Assembly: GCF_002904295.1 (NCBI RefSeq)
Contig: NZ_PPHG01000003.1
Span: forward strand, 171,732 to 235,731
DNA from: Amycolatopsis sp. CA-128772
GTDB taxonomy: Bacteria > Actinomycetota > Actinomycetes > Mycobacteriales > Pseudonocardiaceae
Reading direction: 5' to 3'
Length of the DNA: 64,000 nt
Shown here: positions 1 through 9,229 of the stretch, in pieces
Position numbering within the stretch: the first letter of the stretch is position 1
Layout: every line of letters begins with the position of its first letter
Notes under the pieces: model-generated
Told to the model about the DNA's origin: nothing
The model's database searches: none
What the model saw: the letters and a program-made list of their open reading frames with translations, nothing else
Made by a program: the position numbers and the translations under genes

Positions 1-1145
1 ATTTCCTCGGTGAACGCCGGCATGTCGGGAGCGACGCCCGCCAGGACGGTCGGGCGGAAGAACAGCCCGTCGTGGCGCCCGCCCGCGGTGACCTTCGCGC
101 CCGCGTCGACCGACCGTGCCACGACGGATTCGATGTGGTCGGCCTGGCCGGAGTTGATGACCGGGCCCAGGTCGACGTCGTCACGGGGATCGCCGACCCG
201 CAGGCCGTCGGCGATGCGCGTGAGCTCCTCGACGTAGGCGTCGGCAATCTTCTCGGCGACCAGGTGCCGTCCCACGGCCATGCAGACCTGCCCTTGGTGG
301 ACGAAGCTGCCGAACGCGCCGGCGGCCGCGGCGGCCGATACGTCGGCGTCGTCGAGGACCACGAACGCGTTGTTGCCGCCGAGTTCGGAGACGAACTTCT
401 TGAAGCTGCCGGCCGCGGCCTTGGCCAGTTCGCGCCCGACCGGGGTGGAGCCGGTGAAGGAGATCATGTCGATGTGCGGGTCTTCGGCGACGGCGTTGCC
501 GAGTTCGCTGCCCTTGCCGGGCAGCATGTGCAGCACGCCCGCGGGCAGTCCGGCCTCTTCGAAGAGCCGGGCGATGACGACGCCGCAGCAGATCGCGGTG
601 TCGCTGGCGGGTTTGAGCACGACGGCGTTGCCGGTCGCCAGGGCCGGGGCGACCGAGCGCATGGCGAGGATGAGCGGGAAGTTCCACGGTGCGATCACCG
701 CGACCACGCCGAAGGGAACGCGCCGGGCGATGCTGGTGCGGCCCTCCTGGGTGGTGGGCAGCAGCGTGCCCCATGGCGCGCTGGCCAGCGACGCGGCTTC
801 GTGCAGCTCGTCGAGGGTGAGGTTCAGTTCGAGTTCGACGGCGGTGGCGGTCTTCCCGGCTTCGCGGGTGAGCCAGCCGGCGATCTCGCCGCGGTGCTCT
901 TCGAACAGGGCCGCGGCGCGGCGCAGGACGGCGGCGCGTTCCCGATAGTCCGCGTGCGCCCACGCCCGCCCGTGTTCGGCCGCGGCGGCCGCCGAGCGGG
1001 CGAGGTCGTCCGCGGTGGCCGTACCGACCTGGCCGAGCTCGTCGCCGGTGGCGGGTTCGGTCGAGGCCGTCGTCGCGGCGGTGCGCGTCCACTCGCCGGT
1101 GAACACCCGGCCGGCCCAGCGGTCGCGTTCGTCGAGCAATCCCAC
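1..1145 (-). CDS. aldehyde dehydrogenase (3' end outside window)
   Basis: NAD(P)-dependent aldehyde dehydrogenase that oxidises an aldehyde to the acid in the cytoplasm. About 381 of roughly 480 residues are visible; the C-terminus lies beyond the left edge. Seen: PWNFP at about residues 153-157, the general-base glutamate in SELGGNN (about 254), and the catalytic cysteine in GQVCM (about 288). The residues around it resemble the benzaldehyde/salicylaldehyde dehydrogenase-like branch. I chose the GTG at 1145 because GAGAGGAC lies just upstream and homology starts there. No intact catabolic partner is adjacent. The substrate is not predictable from the visible part. Confidence 0.93.
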   Translation of the reverse strand, partial: MGLLDERDRWAGRVFTGEWTRTAATTASTEPATGDELGQVGTATADDLARSAAAAAEHGRAWAHADYRERAAVLRRAAALFEEHRGEIAGWLTREAGKTATAVELELNLTLDELHEAASLASAPWGTLLPTTQEGRTSIARRVPFGVVAVIAPWNFPLILAMRSVAPALATGNAVVLKPASDTAICCGVVIARLFEEAGLPAGVLHMLPGKGSELGNAVAEDPHIDMISFTGSTPVGRELAKAAAGSFKKFVSELGGNNAFVVLDDADVSAAAAAGAFGSFVHQGQVCMAVGRHLVAEKIADAYVEELTRIADGLRVGDPRDDVDLGPVINSGQADHIESVVARSVDAGAKVTAGGRHDGLFFRPTVLAGVAPDMPAFTEE

Positions 1146-1248
1146 GTCTTGTCCTCTCGTCCGGGTCTGGGAGGTCGGCTACCCGGGTGGCTGAGGAGCA
1201 AACGGCCCGATGTGTCGGGCCGGGCGCGACGGGTCACCTCCCGGATAC

Positions 1249-1425
1249 GCGGCGACGGTGGCGTTGGCCCGGCAGGTGTTCGGCGGCAACGGCATTCTTC
1301 TGGAGAACGATGCTGCCCGGTTCTTGGATGACGCCGAAGCGCTCTACAGCCACGCGGGCACCCGGAGATCAACCAGCTGATCGTGAGCCGGACGGTGACC
1401 GGTATGGGCGCCTTCCTCCGACGGA
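1249..1425 (+). pseudogene. acyl-CoA dehydrogenase C-terminal remnant
   Basis: A short stretch reads [19 protein letters not shown] followed by [18 protein letters not shown], then after a frame change [17 protein letters not shown]. This is the C-terminal helical domain of a glutaryl-CoA-type acyl-CoA dehydrogenase, where GGNG and the [13 protein letters not shown] segment contact FAD and substrate. There is no start, no N-terminal or middle domain, and the frame breaks near 1360, so it is a relic. It lies between the aldehyde dehydrogenase and the PPOX gene and points away from both. The ends are approximate. Confidence 0.7.
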
Positions 1426-1431
1426 CGACGG

Positions 1432-1869
1432 TCAGTCCGCGACGCCCTTGGCCTGGTCGATGTAGGTCTGCCGCTCCGGGGTCACGCGAAGGATCACGCG
1501 CTCGGACTTGATGTTGTCGGGCGGGTAGTCCTCGCCGGTGTACTTGCGGGAGAGCCGGTCGACCTGACGGCGGGCGCGTTCGCCGTTCTCGACGCCGGTC
1601 ACCTTCCCGCGGACCTCGGCGTAGCGGTAGGGGTTGGCTTCGTCGCGGATGAGCACGGTGATCCGCGGGTCGCGGGCGACGTTGTGCGCCTTCGCGCGGT
1701 GGGTTTCGGTGTTGAGCACGATTTCGCCGTCCTCGATGTCGACCCAGATCATCTGGGTCTGCAGCCGGCCGCTGGGCAGGACGGTGGTGACCGCGGCGAA
1801 GTTCTTGCCGGTGGCCAGTTCTTCGGTCTCGGGCAGCAGCTTCGGGCCATCGGCCGTGCGTGCGGGCAA
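1432..1869 (-). CDS. PPOX-class (pyridoxamine-phosphate-oxidase-like) flavin/F420 protein
   Basis: A 145-residue split-barrel protein of the PPOX class that binds FMN or F420, probably a small F420-dependent reductase. The family pattern is visible: ATGKNFAAVTTVLPSG at the N-terminus, QTQMIWVDIEDGEIVLNT, then ARDPRITVLIRDEANPYRY and EVRGKV. I prefer a TTG start at 1869, because GGAAGGGAG lies 6-7 bases upstream and the frame upstream of it has no family similarity; an in-frame ATG at 1911 would add 14 residues. It is transcribed divergently from the quinone oxidoreductase at 1987, sharing a 117-bp intergenic region. The substrate is unknown. Confidence 0.85.
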   Translation of the reverse strand: MPARTADGPKLLPETEELATGKNFAAVTTVLPSGRLQTQMIWVDIEDGEIVLNTETHRAKAHNVARDPRITVLIRDEANPYRYAEVRGKVTGVENGERARRQVDRLSRKYTGEDYPPDNIKSERVILRVTPERQTYIDQAKGVAD

Positions 1870-1986
1870 CGTCGGCTCCCTTCCGGTCGGGCGCGGCGCG
1901 CACTGCGCCACCCCGGGCGGCTACCCGACCGGGGGGATGGCAAACGGAAGCCGTTTCTCCGGGCCGCTGCCGGGTACGCGATCGGA

Positions 1987-2937
1987 ATGTCTGTGCAAGC
2001 CGTGGTGATGACGGAGTTCGGTGGCCCTGACGTGCTGACGCTGAAGGAGGTCGACCGGCCCGAGCCGGGTCCGGGAGAGATCCTGGTCCGGGTGTGCGCG
2101 TCGGGGACCAACCCGGTGGAGGCGAAGATCCGGCAGGGGGTGGCGATCCCGGACCTCGAGCTGCCCGCGGTCCTCGGCGGTGACGTCTCCGGTGTCGTCG
2201 AGGAGGTGGGCTCCGGCGTCACCAACTTCGCCCAGGGTGACGAGGTGTTCTACACCCCGGAAATGGCGTCGCGGTCGGGGAGCTACACCGAGCTGAACGT
2301 GGTGGCCGCGGCCATCGCCGCACCGAAGCCCCGGGGGCTCAGTCATGTGGAGGCAGCGGCGATCCCGCTGGCGGGCGGCACCGCGTGGGAGGCGATCGTA
2401 CGGCGGCTGGCGGTGCGGCCCGGGGAGACGGTGCTGGTGCACGCCGGCGCGGGCGGGGTGGGTACGTTCGCCGTGCAGTTCGCCACCGTGGCGGGCGCCC
2501 GGGTGCTGGCCACGGCCGGACCGGACAACCAGAACTTGCTGCGCGACCTCGGCGCGACGCCGATCGACTACCACGAAGCCGACCCGGTCGAAGTGGCGCT
2601 GGAGCACACCGGCGGGACCGGGGTCGACGCCGTGCTGGACCTCGTCGGCGGGCAGAACCTCGTCAAGAGCTGCGCGGCGACGCGGGTGTTCGGCCGGATC
2701 GCGACGGTCCTGCCGCCCAAGGGTGAGCTGGGCCCGCTGTACCAGCGGAACCAGCTGCTGCACGGGATCATGCTGACCCGGGAGCGCCGCCGGCTGGAGG
2801 AGATGACCCCGGTGTTCGAACGCCGCCAAGCCCGGCCGGTCGTCGACGAAGTCCTGCCGCTGGATCAGGTGCGCAAAGCGCATGAACGGCTCGATTCCGG
2901 GCACGGCCGCGGAAAGACGATCCTCGACCTCACCTGA
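1987..2937 (+). CDS. NADPH:quinone oxidoreductase, zinc-free MDR family
   Basis: A 316-residue medium-chain reductase of the quinone oxidoreductase (zeta-crystallin-like) subgroup that reduces quinones or enones with NADPH. Seen: an N-terminal GroES-like domain beginning [32 protein letters not shown], and the nucleotide-binding loop [15 protein letters not shown]. The cysteines that hold structural or catalytic zinc in alcohol dehydrogenases are absent, as expected for this subgroup. Length is normal. The start is the first ATG where homology begins; the ribosome binding site is weak. It is divergent from the PPOX gene and followed by a decayed dehydrogenase. Confidence 0.92.
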   Translation: MSVQAVVMTEFGGPDVLTLKEVDRPEPGPGEILVRVCASGTNPVEAKIRQGVAIPDLELPAVLGGDVSGVVEEVGSGVTNFAQGDEVFYTPEMASRSGSYTELNVVAAAIAAPKPRGLSHVEAAAIPLAGGTAWEAIVRRLAVRPGETVLVHAGAGGVGTFAVQFATVAGARVLATAGPDNQNLLRDLGATPIDYHEADPVEVALEHTGGTGVDAVLDLVGGQNLVKSCAATRVFGRIATVLPPKGELGPLYQRNQLLHGIMLTRERRRLEEMTPVFERRQARPVVDEVLPLDQVRKAHERLDSGHGRGKTILDLT

Positions 2938-3000
2938 ACGGGTTACCACCGGGTGCGCCGGGTAGCCGCGCCGGAGTTCAAGTGATCGATGGGAGTGGAC

Positions 3001-3978
3001 ATGAAGGCAGTGGTGTACCAAGGCCCGCGTCAGGTGGAAGTGCGGGAGTGCCCGATCCGGTGATCAACCAGCCGACGGACGCGATCGTGAAGATCACGAC
3101 GACGAACATCTGCGGCTCGGACCTGCACATGTACGAGGGCCGGACCGCGGTCGAGCAAGGGAAGGTCCTCGGCCACGAGAACATGGGCATCGTCGTCGAG
3201 ATCGGGGCCGGTGTCACGCGGGTGAAGGTCGGCGATCGGGTGTCGGTGCCGTTCAACATCGCCTGCGGCACCTGCCTGAACTGCCTGGAAGGCTGGACGT
3301 CGTTCTGCCTGCGGGTCGGACATCTTCCCGACCGGCTGGCACGGCACCGAGCTGGCCGTGATGCGCCCGGGGGACCGGGTGGTCGTGTTCGGGGCCGGGC
3401 CGGTGGGCCTGCTGGCCGCGCACAGCGCGGTGATCCGCGGCGCGGCCGAGGTGTACGTGGTCGACAAGGAACGCGACCGGCTGGCGATGGCCGAGAAGAT
3501 CGGTGTGCTCCCGGTGGACTTCGGCGAGGCGGACCCGGTGGAGCAGATCTTGGCGGCCACTGGCGGGCAGGGCGCGGACTGCGGGGTCGAAGCGGTCGGC
3601 TACCAGGCGCACGACCACTCCGGCCAGGAGCACCCGGAACTGGTGCTGGACAACCTGATCAAGTCGGTGCGCTCGACCGGGGGAATCGGTGTGGTCGGGG
3701 TCTACGTCCCGCAGGACCCGGGTGCAGCGACCGAAGGGGCGAAGGGGGGCCGGATCGGGTTCGACTACGGCACGTTGTTCACGAAGGGGCAGCGCATGGG
3801 TACCGGCGAGTGCCCGGTGAAGCGGTACAACCGGCGGCTGCGGGACCTGATCATCACGGGCCGGGCGAACCCGGCGTTCCTGGTGTCCCACGAGCTGCCG
3901 CTCGAGCAGGCGGCGGAGGGGTACGAACGGTTCGACCACCGCGAAGACGGCTGGACCAAGGTCCTGCTGCGGCCGTGA
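3001..3978 (+). pseudogene. glutathione-independent formaldehyde dehydrogenase-like, decayed
   Basis: A zinc-dependent medium-chain dehydrogenase resembling actinobacterial FdhA/glutathione-independent formaldehyde dehydrogenase. Two lesions are visible. About 50 bases after the ATG, one base appears lost (GAGTGCCC where GAGGTGCCC is expected), giving a stop at 3061-3063. Near 3318 about 55-60 residues between [15 protein letters not shown] and [12 protein letters not shown] are deleted and the frame changes. The zinc ligand region ([22 protein letters not shown]) and the Rossmann region ([15 protein letters not shown]) still read cleanly, so the damage is recent. It cannot make an active enzyme. 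Confidence 0.85.
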
Positions 3979-3989
3979 CCGGGAGATCG

Positions 3990-5015
3990 GCCGGCAGCGC
4001 CGGGTACGCACGACGCTGCTCATCCACGGTCCCGACGAGCTGATCGCAGCCGGCTTCAGCACGGACGCCGCCGCCGAGCTGACCCGGCAGGGCCTCCACA
4101 CGACGGTCTGCGTGCCACTGCCGGGGCCCGGGCGCCGCTGGGTGCGCTGATCATGGGCTGGGACATCCGGCACGAGATGGTCGTCGTGGAGCGGGCCGGC
4201 GTGACCGCGCCGGCCGGGTACACCGCACGCGCGGTCGAACGGGCGCTGTTCGTCGACGACCGGGTCGTGGTGGCGCGGCTGCTGCAGGAAGCCATGCTCA
4301 CCGAGCTGCCCGAAGTCGAGGGGCTCGAGCTGGCCGCGCTGTACCGGCCGGCCGCCACCGGCGACCTGGTCGGCGGCGACTGGTACGACGCCTACCCGTT
4401 GCCCGCCGCCGGTCCGGGCGCGGCGACGCTGGCGGTGTCGATCGGCGACATCACCGGCCACGACACCGAGGCGGCCACGCTGATGGGACAGCTGCGCAGC
4501 CTGCTGCGCCAAGCCGACCTCGACCACCCCGGTGCCGGACCGGCGGACATCGTCACCGCGCTCGAGCACGCCAACCGGACGCTGGAGATCGGGGCCGGTG
4601 GCACGCTCGTGCACGGCGACCTGCGGCCGTTGCCGGACGGCGCGTGGGAGCCGGCTTGGACCACGGCCGGGCACCCCCGGCCCCTGGTGCGCGCCGCGGA
4701 CAGGAGCGTCCGGGAGCTGAGCGAAGCGGACTTGCTGCTCTTTCCTGACGGGCCCGTCGCGCGGGCGACGCACCGGATGGTGCTGCCCCGCGGATCCGTG
4801 CTGTTGCTCTACACCGACGGGCTGGTCGAGCGCCCCGGCGCGGACGTCGACGCCGAAGTCGCCGGGGCCGGGGCCCTGCTGGCCACCCACGGGGACCGGC
4901 CGCTGCCGGATCTGCTGGCCGAGCTGACCGACCGGCTGGCCGGCCCGGAACCCGGCGATGACGTGGCGCTGCTGGCGGTCCGGATTCCCGGAGCGCGGGC
5001 GGCGGCCAAGCCGGC
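3990..5015 (+). pseudogene. GAF-SpoIIE (PP2C) phosphatase, 5'-truncated and frameshifted
   Basis: A serine phosphatase that would dephosphorylate an anti-sigma-factor antagonist. The tail of a GAF domain reads up to LTRQGLHTTVCVPLPG, then a frameshift near 4130 leads into APLGALIMGWD. The PP2C domain follows intact: GDLVGGDWYDAYPL, VSIGDITGHDTEAA, TTAGHPRPLV, LLLYTDGLVER and GDDVALLAVRI. Residues before the GAF are missing and the sequence butts directly onto the end of the formaldehyde dehydrogenase pseudogene. An ATG at 4153 could in principle express the PP2C domain alone. The reading frame stays open past 5015 into the antisense STAS relic, so the natural stop is probably lost. Confidence 0.75.
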
Positions 5016-5172
5016 CGGGCCGACGCCGGCGACGTCCAGGACGTGCCGGCCGGCCTGCTCTGCGCCGTCCCACGTCAGGTGCACTGCCCGACTCCCGATG
5101 CGAGCCCCGGTCGATGGCCCGTCGTCCAACATATCCCCCGGATGGGGCGAGGGTGAATCAGGCGAGGAAGCC

Positions 5173-5467
5173 TCATCGGCCGAGCTGGCGCCGGACCCAC
5201 GCGCGGACGGCGTCGACAGTGGGGTGGATGACGGCTTTCTCCTCCAGCCGGACGAGCTGCAAGGCGCGAAGAACCGGATTGCCGTCCGCGGCGACCGCGA
5301 GCGGCAGGCCGGCGGTGCCGGTCGCCGCGACGAGTTCAGCCAGCACGGTCTGTGCGTGGGTGCGCAGCTCCGAGGCGCTGCCGAGGTCGAGGTCGCCCGT
5401 CGCGGTCAGGACGACGGCCTCGGGCAGCGTCGCGAGCCGCACGGCCAGTGCGGGCCTGCTCGGTCAT
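5173..5467 (-). pseudogene. STAS-domain anti-sigma-factor antagonist, decayed
   Basis: A SpoIIAA/RsbV-like STAS protein, the usual substrate of SpoIIE phosphatases such as the one at 3990-5015. A good start exists (GGAGGG before ATG 5467), but a one-base shift near 5440 breaks the frame before LATLPEAVVLTATGDLDL. The central strand and phosphoacceptor region (the usual VVDLSGVxFLGSAGL) is deleted: the sequence jumps from VLAELVAATGTAG to LPLAVAADGNPVLRALQL. The C-terminal helix HPTVDAVRAWV remains. Both members of this partner-switch pair are therefore broken. Confidence 0.7.
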
Positions 5468-5539
5468 GGGCCTCCCTCCGTCCACGTCGACCTTGGAGGG
5501 GGCAGGCCGTTCTTCAGCGGGGACCGCTGCGCGCCCCAG

Positions 5540-5917
5540 TCAGGGCCTCTCGTCCGGCCACGGAGTCGTCGCCTGGAGAACGGCTTCGCTGAGGGCCTCG
5601 GTCCGCAGGTGGGTGACCTGCTGGTACTCCGGGTCCGCGACCATCCGGCTGAACGCCTCCCGGCTCGGGTACTGCACGAGCAGCACTGCGTCCCAGTCCT
5701 GTCCCGGTTCCGCGACGAGGGGCGTCGATCCGCTGCCTGCGTACAGGACTCTCGCGCCGTAACGGGACAGGAAACGCTTCTCGAGGGCTGCGGCGTACTG
5801 GTCGTAGCTGTCTTGGCCGCCTTCCCGGAACCGCAGCAGGTTCAGCATCACGACGGGACCGCCGGGGTCCTCGGCCAGGTATCGCTTGAGGTCCGCGCCA
5901 CGCGGGTCGACTGCCAT
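5540..5917 (-). CDS. DUF1330 family protein
   Basis: A 125-residue dimeric alpha+beta-barrel protein of the DUF1330 family; its biochemical role is unknown. Seen: GGPVVMLNLLRFREGG, the conserved DSYDQYAAALEKRF region, YAGSGSTPLVAE, and DAVLLVQYPSREAFSRMVADPEYQ, which follows the family's order. The ATG at 5917 is preceded by GGAGG at good spacing. An in-frame ATG at 5959 has no ribosome binding site and is not used here. It is intact, unlike its neighbours on both sides. Confidence 0.88.
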   Translation of the reverse strand: MAVDPRGADLKRYLAEDPGGPVVMLNLLRFREGGQDSYDQYAAALEKRFLSRYGARVLYAGSGSTPLVAEPGQDWDAVLLVQYPSREAFSRMVADPEYQQVTHLRTEALSEAVLQATTPWPDERP

Positions 5918-5981
5918 CCGGTCCTCCGCTTCGGCTGTGGTGAATGAGCGCTTGCTCATGCTAGCGAACGGGTGCCGGAGT

Positions 5982-6540
5982 TCAGCGATCTTCGGCGAAC
6001 AGCAGCGCGGTGTGGTCGCCGACCGGGGTGGCGGCGATGTCGGCCAGCTTGACGTTGAGCTGCTGCGAGGTGCGGCGCAGGAGGTCGAAGGCGGCGTCGG
6101 CATCGAGGCCCTGGCGGGCCATCAGGATGCCTTTCGCCTGCCCGATGACGTCGCGGGAGGCGATGGCCCGGCGCGGGTTGACGCGTTCGAGTTCGGCGAT
6201 TTCGACGCTGCGGGCGTGGTGCAGGGCCAGGGAAGCGTGCGTGGCCAGCAGCAGGGCGCGGTGGCGATCGGTGTCGGTGATGCTGCCGCGGTGCGCGTAG
6301 ATGTTGAGCGCGCCGCTGACCGTGGCCGGGCCGGACGGCGGCAGGAGCGCGGTCGAGAGCACCGCGCCCAGGCCGTGCGCGGTGGCCACGGCCGCGAACT
6401 GCGGCCACGACACCGTGGTGAGCAGGTCCTGTTCGAGGGCGTAGGCGGGTCCGTCCGGGGTGGCCGCGTCCAGGCACGGGCCCTGGCCGGTGCGGTACTG
6501 GACGTCGTCGAGGTCGATGGCGACCTCAGGGCCCGGCGCG
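5982..6540 (-). pseudogene. GAF-ANTAR regulator, N-terminally truncated
   Basis: The C-terminal two thirds of a GAF-ANTAR antiterminator-type RNA-binding regulator. Seen: the GAF end IDLDDVQYRTGQGPCLDAA, then the ANTAR helices SRDVIGQAKGILMARQGLDA, DAAFDLLRRTSQQLNVKL and DIA. Homology stops at about 6540, where a LacZ fragment reads on the other strand, so roughly 80-100 N-terminal residues and the start are gone. The open frame continues upstream, but only as antisense to LacZ. It is a relic made by a rearrangement junction. Confidence 0.75.
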
Positions 6541-7195
6541 CAGCTCGACGTCCCGCCCCGGACGAGCCGGACGGTCACCCTGCCGCTGCGTCGGCCCGCC
6601 CGGCCGGTGGGGGAGTACTTCCTCCGGCTTTCCCTCACCACCAAGGCACCCACGCTCGGGGCCGAGCGCGGGTTCGAAGTGGCGAAGCAGCAGTTGCCGG
6701 TCGACTTCGGCGCCCCCGCAGCCCAGCCGGTGCCGCTCGCGCAGGTCCCCGCGGCCACCGTGCGCGAGACCGGCGAGGCCGTCGAGATCTCCGGGCCTGG
6801 GTTCACGTTGTCGATCGCCAAGAGCACGGGTCTCAGCACCTCGCACGCGGCGCACGGCGTCCGGCCGATCACCTCCGGGCCGGTGCCGAACTTCTGGCGC
6901 GCGCCGACGGACAACGACATCGGCAACGGCCAGCCGAGCCGCAACGCCACCTGGCGCTACGCGGGCGCCGACCGGACGGTCACCGACGTCTCGGTCCCCC
7001 CGGCCGGGCCGTGGTCGTGACGGTTCGCGGCACCCTGCCCACCTCCGTCGCGTCCACCTACGAGATCACGTACACGGTGTTCGGCACCGGCGAGACCAAA
7101 GTGGACCAGACTGTCCACCCCGGCGCGCCGAACCTGCCGTACCTGCCGGAAGTCGGGACCATCCTCTTCCTGCCGGCCGAGTTCGCTCACCCCGC
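6535..7195 (+). pseudogene. GH2 beta-galactosidase (LacZ-type) C-terminal fragment
   Basis: The middle-to-late part of a large LacZ-type glycoside hydrolase family 2 enzyme. Seen: QLDVPPRTSRTVTLPL, GEYFLRLSLTTKAPT, EISGPGFTLSIAKSTGLST, and the diagnostic FWRAPTDNDIGNGQ of the Bgal_small domain. Near 7018 the frame changes and continues as TVRGTLPTSVASTYEITYTV and LPYLPEVGTILFLPAEF. The catalytic TIM barrel and the extreme C-terminus are absent. The left junction abuts the truncated ANTAR gene. Confidence 0.8.
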
Positions 7196-7199
7196 GGCA

Positions 7200-7359
7200 G
7201 GAGGTCGTGCTCCGGGTCGCACTCGGCTACCCGGCCGAAGGGCATCGTGACGCGGCGAAGACCAACGCCCTGGTGGCCGGGATCCTGGTCGCGATCTTCT
7301 CGGTCACGGCGGTCACCGTGGCCGCTCGACGCCGGGCGGCTGCGCGCCACCGCGTGTGA
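7200..7359 (+). pseudogene. C-terminal tail of an unrecognised membrane protein
   Basis: About 50 codons read VVLRVALGYPAEGHRDAAKT, followed by a hydrophobic helix NALVAGILVAIFSVTAVTVA and a basic tail RRRAAARHRV with a clean stop. It looks like the last transmembrane segment of a membrane protein, joined directly to the LacZ relic. There is no start codon or ribosome binding site of its own. I do not recognise the family. Confidence 0.4.
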
Positions 7360-7375
7360 ACCGTTCCCGGTGTGG

Positions 7376-7950
7376 TCAGGCACGTACCGGGCCGGCGAGC
7401 CGCTGGGCGGTCTCGAGGAGCAGGCCGTGGACGAAGGCATGGGGGCCGCAGAGCAGGAAGGCTCCTTCGGCGTCGCCGAGCGGGCGGTGGCGGGGGGGAG
7501 AAGCGGTAGACGTAACCGTCCTGGGTGCGTTCGGTGCGGACTGCGGCGAGCGTCGCCAGTGTCTCGGGGTCTTCCGCGGGTAACGCCCCGCGCACCGGCG
7601 GGAGCAGCAGTGCGGCATCGACGTGGTCGTGGGCCGGGCTGCGCCGCCACGCGCCCCGGGGATCGAAGCAGCGGCCGGCGGTCTCGGTCACCAGGGGATC
7701 GGCGAGCGTCACCAGCTCGGCGGCCCGGCCGGCCGATAGGTGGCGGGCGATGCTGCGCAGGCCCGCGACGCAGGCCAGCCGGGAGTGGGTCCACCACGCA
7801 CGATCGAGTTCCCAGACCCCTGCATCAGGCTCGTCCCACCTCTGGGTGGTCAGCTCGACCACGACCTCGGCGGCGTGCTGTAGATCCGCTGGCGTGCCGC
7901 CGGACCGCGCGGCCTGTGCCGCGCGGTCCGGGCTTCTGGTCCGGCAGGGC
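7376..7950 (-). pseudogene. GH15 glucoamylase/trehalase-like, C-terminal remnant with deletion
   Basis: C-terminal half of a GH15-type glucan hydrolase (glucoamylase/trehalase-like). Seen: GVWELDRAWWTHSRLACVAG, the catalytic-barrel helix HVDAALLLPPVRGALPAEDP, and TQDGYVYRF. The frame then changes into PLGDAEGAFLLCG, which jumps straight to HAFVHGLLLETAQRLAGP. Family members carry about 50 further residues between LLCG and the final helix. N-terminus absent. It lies downstream of, and on the same strand as, the intact secreted protein at 7970-8395. Confidence 0.75.
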
Positions 7951-7969
7951 ACCCGCCGTTCCGCTGCGG

Positions 7970-8395
7970 TCAGATGTCGCCCACCGCCGGGACGATCGTG
8001 CCGTCGGAGGTGGCCGGCAGGTACTGGCTGGTGGCGTCGGAGTTGGCCTCGTAGCCGTTGGCCAGGAGGTTGACCGTGGTGACCGGGTCGGGGATGTTGG
8101 CGTTGCAGCTGGCCCGCCCGAAGCTGTCGGTGTAGGCGGCGCACAGGAAGATGCCGGTGCCGGTGTTGCTGGCGGGCCCGGTGAACACCACGTGCAACCC
8201 GGTGATCGGGACGCCGGTGGCGGTACGGGCGGTGGCGTTGAGGTCTTGCAGCTGGCGGGCCAGTACGACGAGCTTGGCGGTGCCCGCGTCCAGTTCGACC
8301 TGCTGGCTGGTGGCCGACGCGATACCAGCTCCCAGCACCATTCCCGGCAGCAGGGCCAGGGTCGCGGCGGTGGCGAAGAAACGAGTGCGGTTCAT
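7970..8395 (-). CDS. small secreted protein with Ig-like (invasin/bacterial-type) fold
   Basis: A 141-residue exported protein. Residues 1-28 form a typical Sec signal peptide (MNRTRFF, hydrophobic core, cleavage near ASA-TSQQ). The mature part has the look of a bacterial Ig-like/filler domain: an LNATARTATGVPITGLHVVF strand pattern, two cysteines (FLCAAY and ASCNAN) that may pair, and LANGYEANSDATSQYLP. Such domains act as structural or adhesive modules outside the cell. It is intact and monocistronic, with an extended AT-richer upstream region. The function is unknown. Confidence 0.75.
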   Translation of the reverse strand: MNRTRFFATAATLALLPGMVLGAGIASATSQQVELDAGTAKLVVLARQLQDLNATARTATGVPITGLHVVFTGPASNTGTGIFLCAAYTDSFGRASCNANIPDPVTTVNLLANGYEANSDATSQYLPATSDGTIVPAVGDI

Positions 8396-8930
8396 GACAA
8401 CTCCATTTCACCCTCGGTGTCACCTACCCTGCCAGGAACGTCGTGACACCGCGAGCATTCTGTGCTTTCTCGGAGGACGTGCCGGTCGTGAACTGTCCAC
8501 TTGGCACGGTCCACACAGGTTGCGCCTCATGTGGCACGCGCACAAGAGGCCGATAAACGACGTCGCCGAACCGTGACGATTGCCTGAGGTCAACGGGTGT
8601 CATTTGTGGGCGAATTTCGCTGTTCCTCTCCCGGGTGGAGTAGCGAAGTATCGTGTCGATCGTGGTCGGGCGCACCGGGGGTAGCTTCCTTCGGTGTGAG
8701 TTGAGGCTTTCTCGTGACACCATTTGCTGCAGAGGGGTGAAACCTCTTCGGTGGCTTTCGCTGATCCGAGGGTGTGCACTTTGCGATCACTTTTCACGGA
8801 AAATACCGCGATTGTGGATTATCCACAGGGTGGGCGCGAAACGTTTGCGCGTGCGGGCAACCGTCGTGGTTCTCGGCGTTGCCTGCATCGGTGTACAAGT
8901 AGGCGAATTCTCGGTGGCAAGCGGAAGGTG
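8396..8930. other. intergenic region without a recognisable gene
   Basis: About 535 bases upstream of the secreted protein gene hold no open frame with family similarity or convincing codon use on either strand. Base composition is clearly less GC-rich than the neighbouring genes, for example around 8580-8840. It presumably carries the promoter of the secreted protein gene at its left end. I could not assign a specific promoter or operator. Confidence 0.5.
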
Positions 8931-8934
8931 AGCT

Positions 8935-9212
8935 TGCCTCGAGGTGGCGGACCGCCCATCGACATCACGTCACTGATCCAGTCATCGCTGGGCGCCTCGG
9001 TCCCATTCGAACCGGGCGCGCGTAGCTCACCCGGCAGCACATCGGCCCGCCACAGCAGCAGCTGAGGCCGTTCGTCGGTCACCGCGAACCGCAGCGCCGT
9101 GGCCTCCGGCCGGGGTCCAGCCGTGCGGGTTCATCACCCGCCCGACCGCCAGCCCGCCGAAGGCGGCCTGCAGCACCTTGTCCCGCCCCGCGTTGATGGA
9201 GACATCGAACAC
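8935..9212 (-). pseudogene. unrecognised decayed coding remnant
   Basis: Codon pattern on the minus strand looks protein-coding but is split over two frames: INAGRDKVLQAAFGGLAVGR followed by VMNPHGW, then in the other frame LRFAVTDERPQLLLWRADVL and LPGELRAPG. There is no start or stop in keeping with one protein. It directly precedes the IS3-family remnant, so it may be the target gene of that insertion. I do not recognise the family. Confidence 0.35.
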
Positions 9213-9229
9213 CCGGAGGATTCACGGTC

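Noticed and set aside
72..1331. Long plus-strand open frame opposite the aldehyde dehydrogenase
   Set aside because: It is antisense to clear aldehyde dehydrogenase homology, has no family similarity, and high GC keeps several frames open.
3253..5073. Minus-strand 606-codon open frame
   Set aside because: It runs antisense through the formaldehyde dehydrogenase and SpoIIE relics; composition is Arg/Gly/Pro-rich shadow sequence.
5918..5959. Upstream ATG (5959) for the DUF1330 protein
   Set aside because: No ribosome binding site and no family similarity before residue 15; ATG 5917 has GGAGG at proper spacing.
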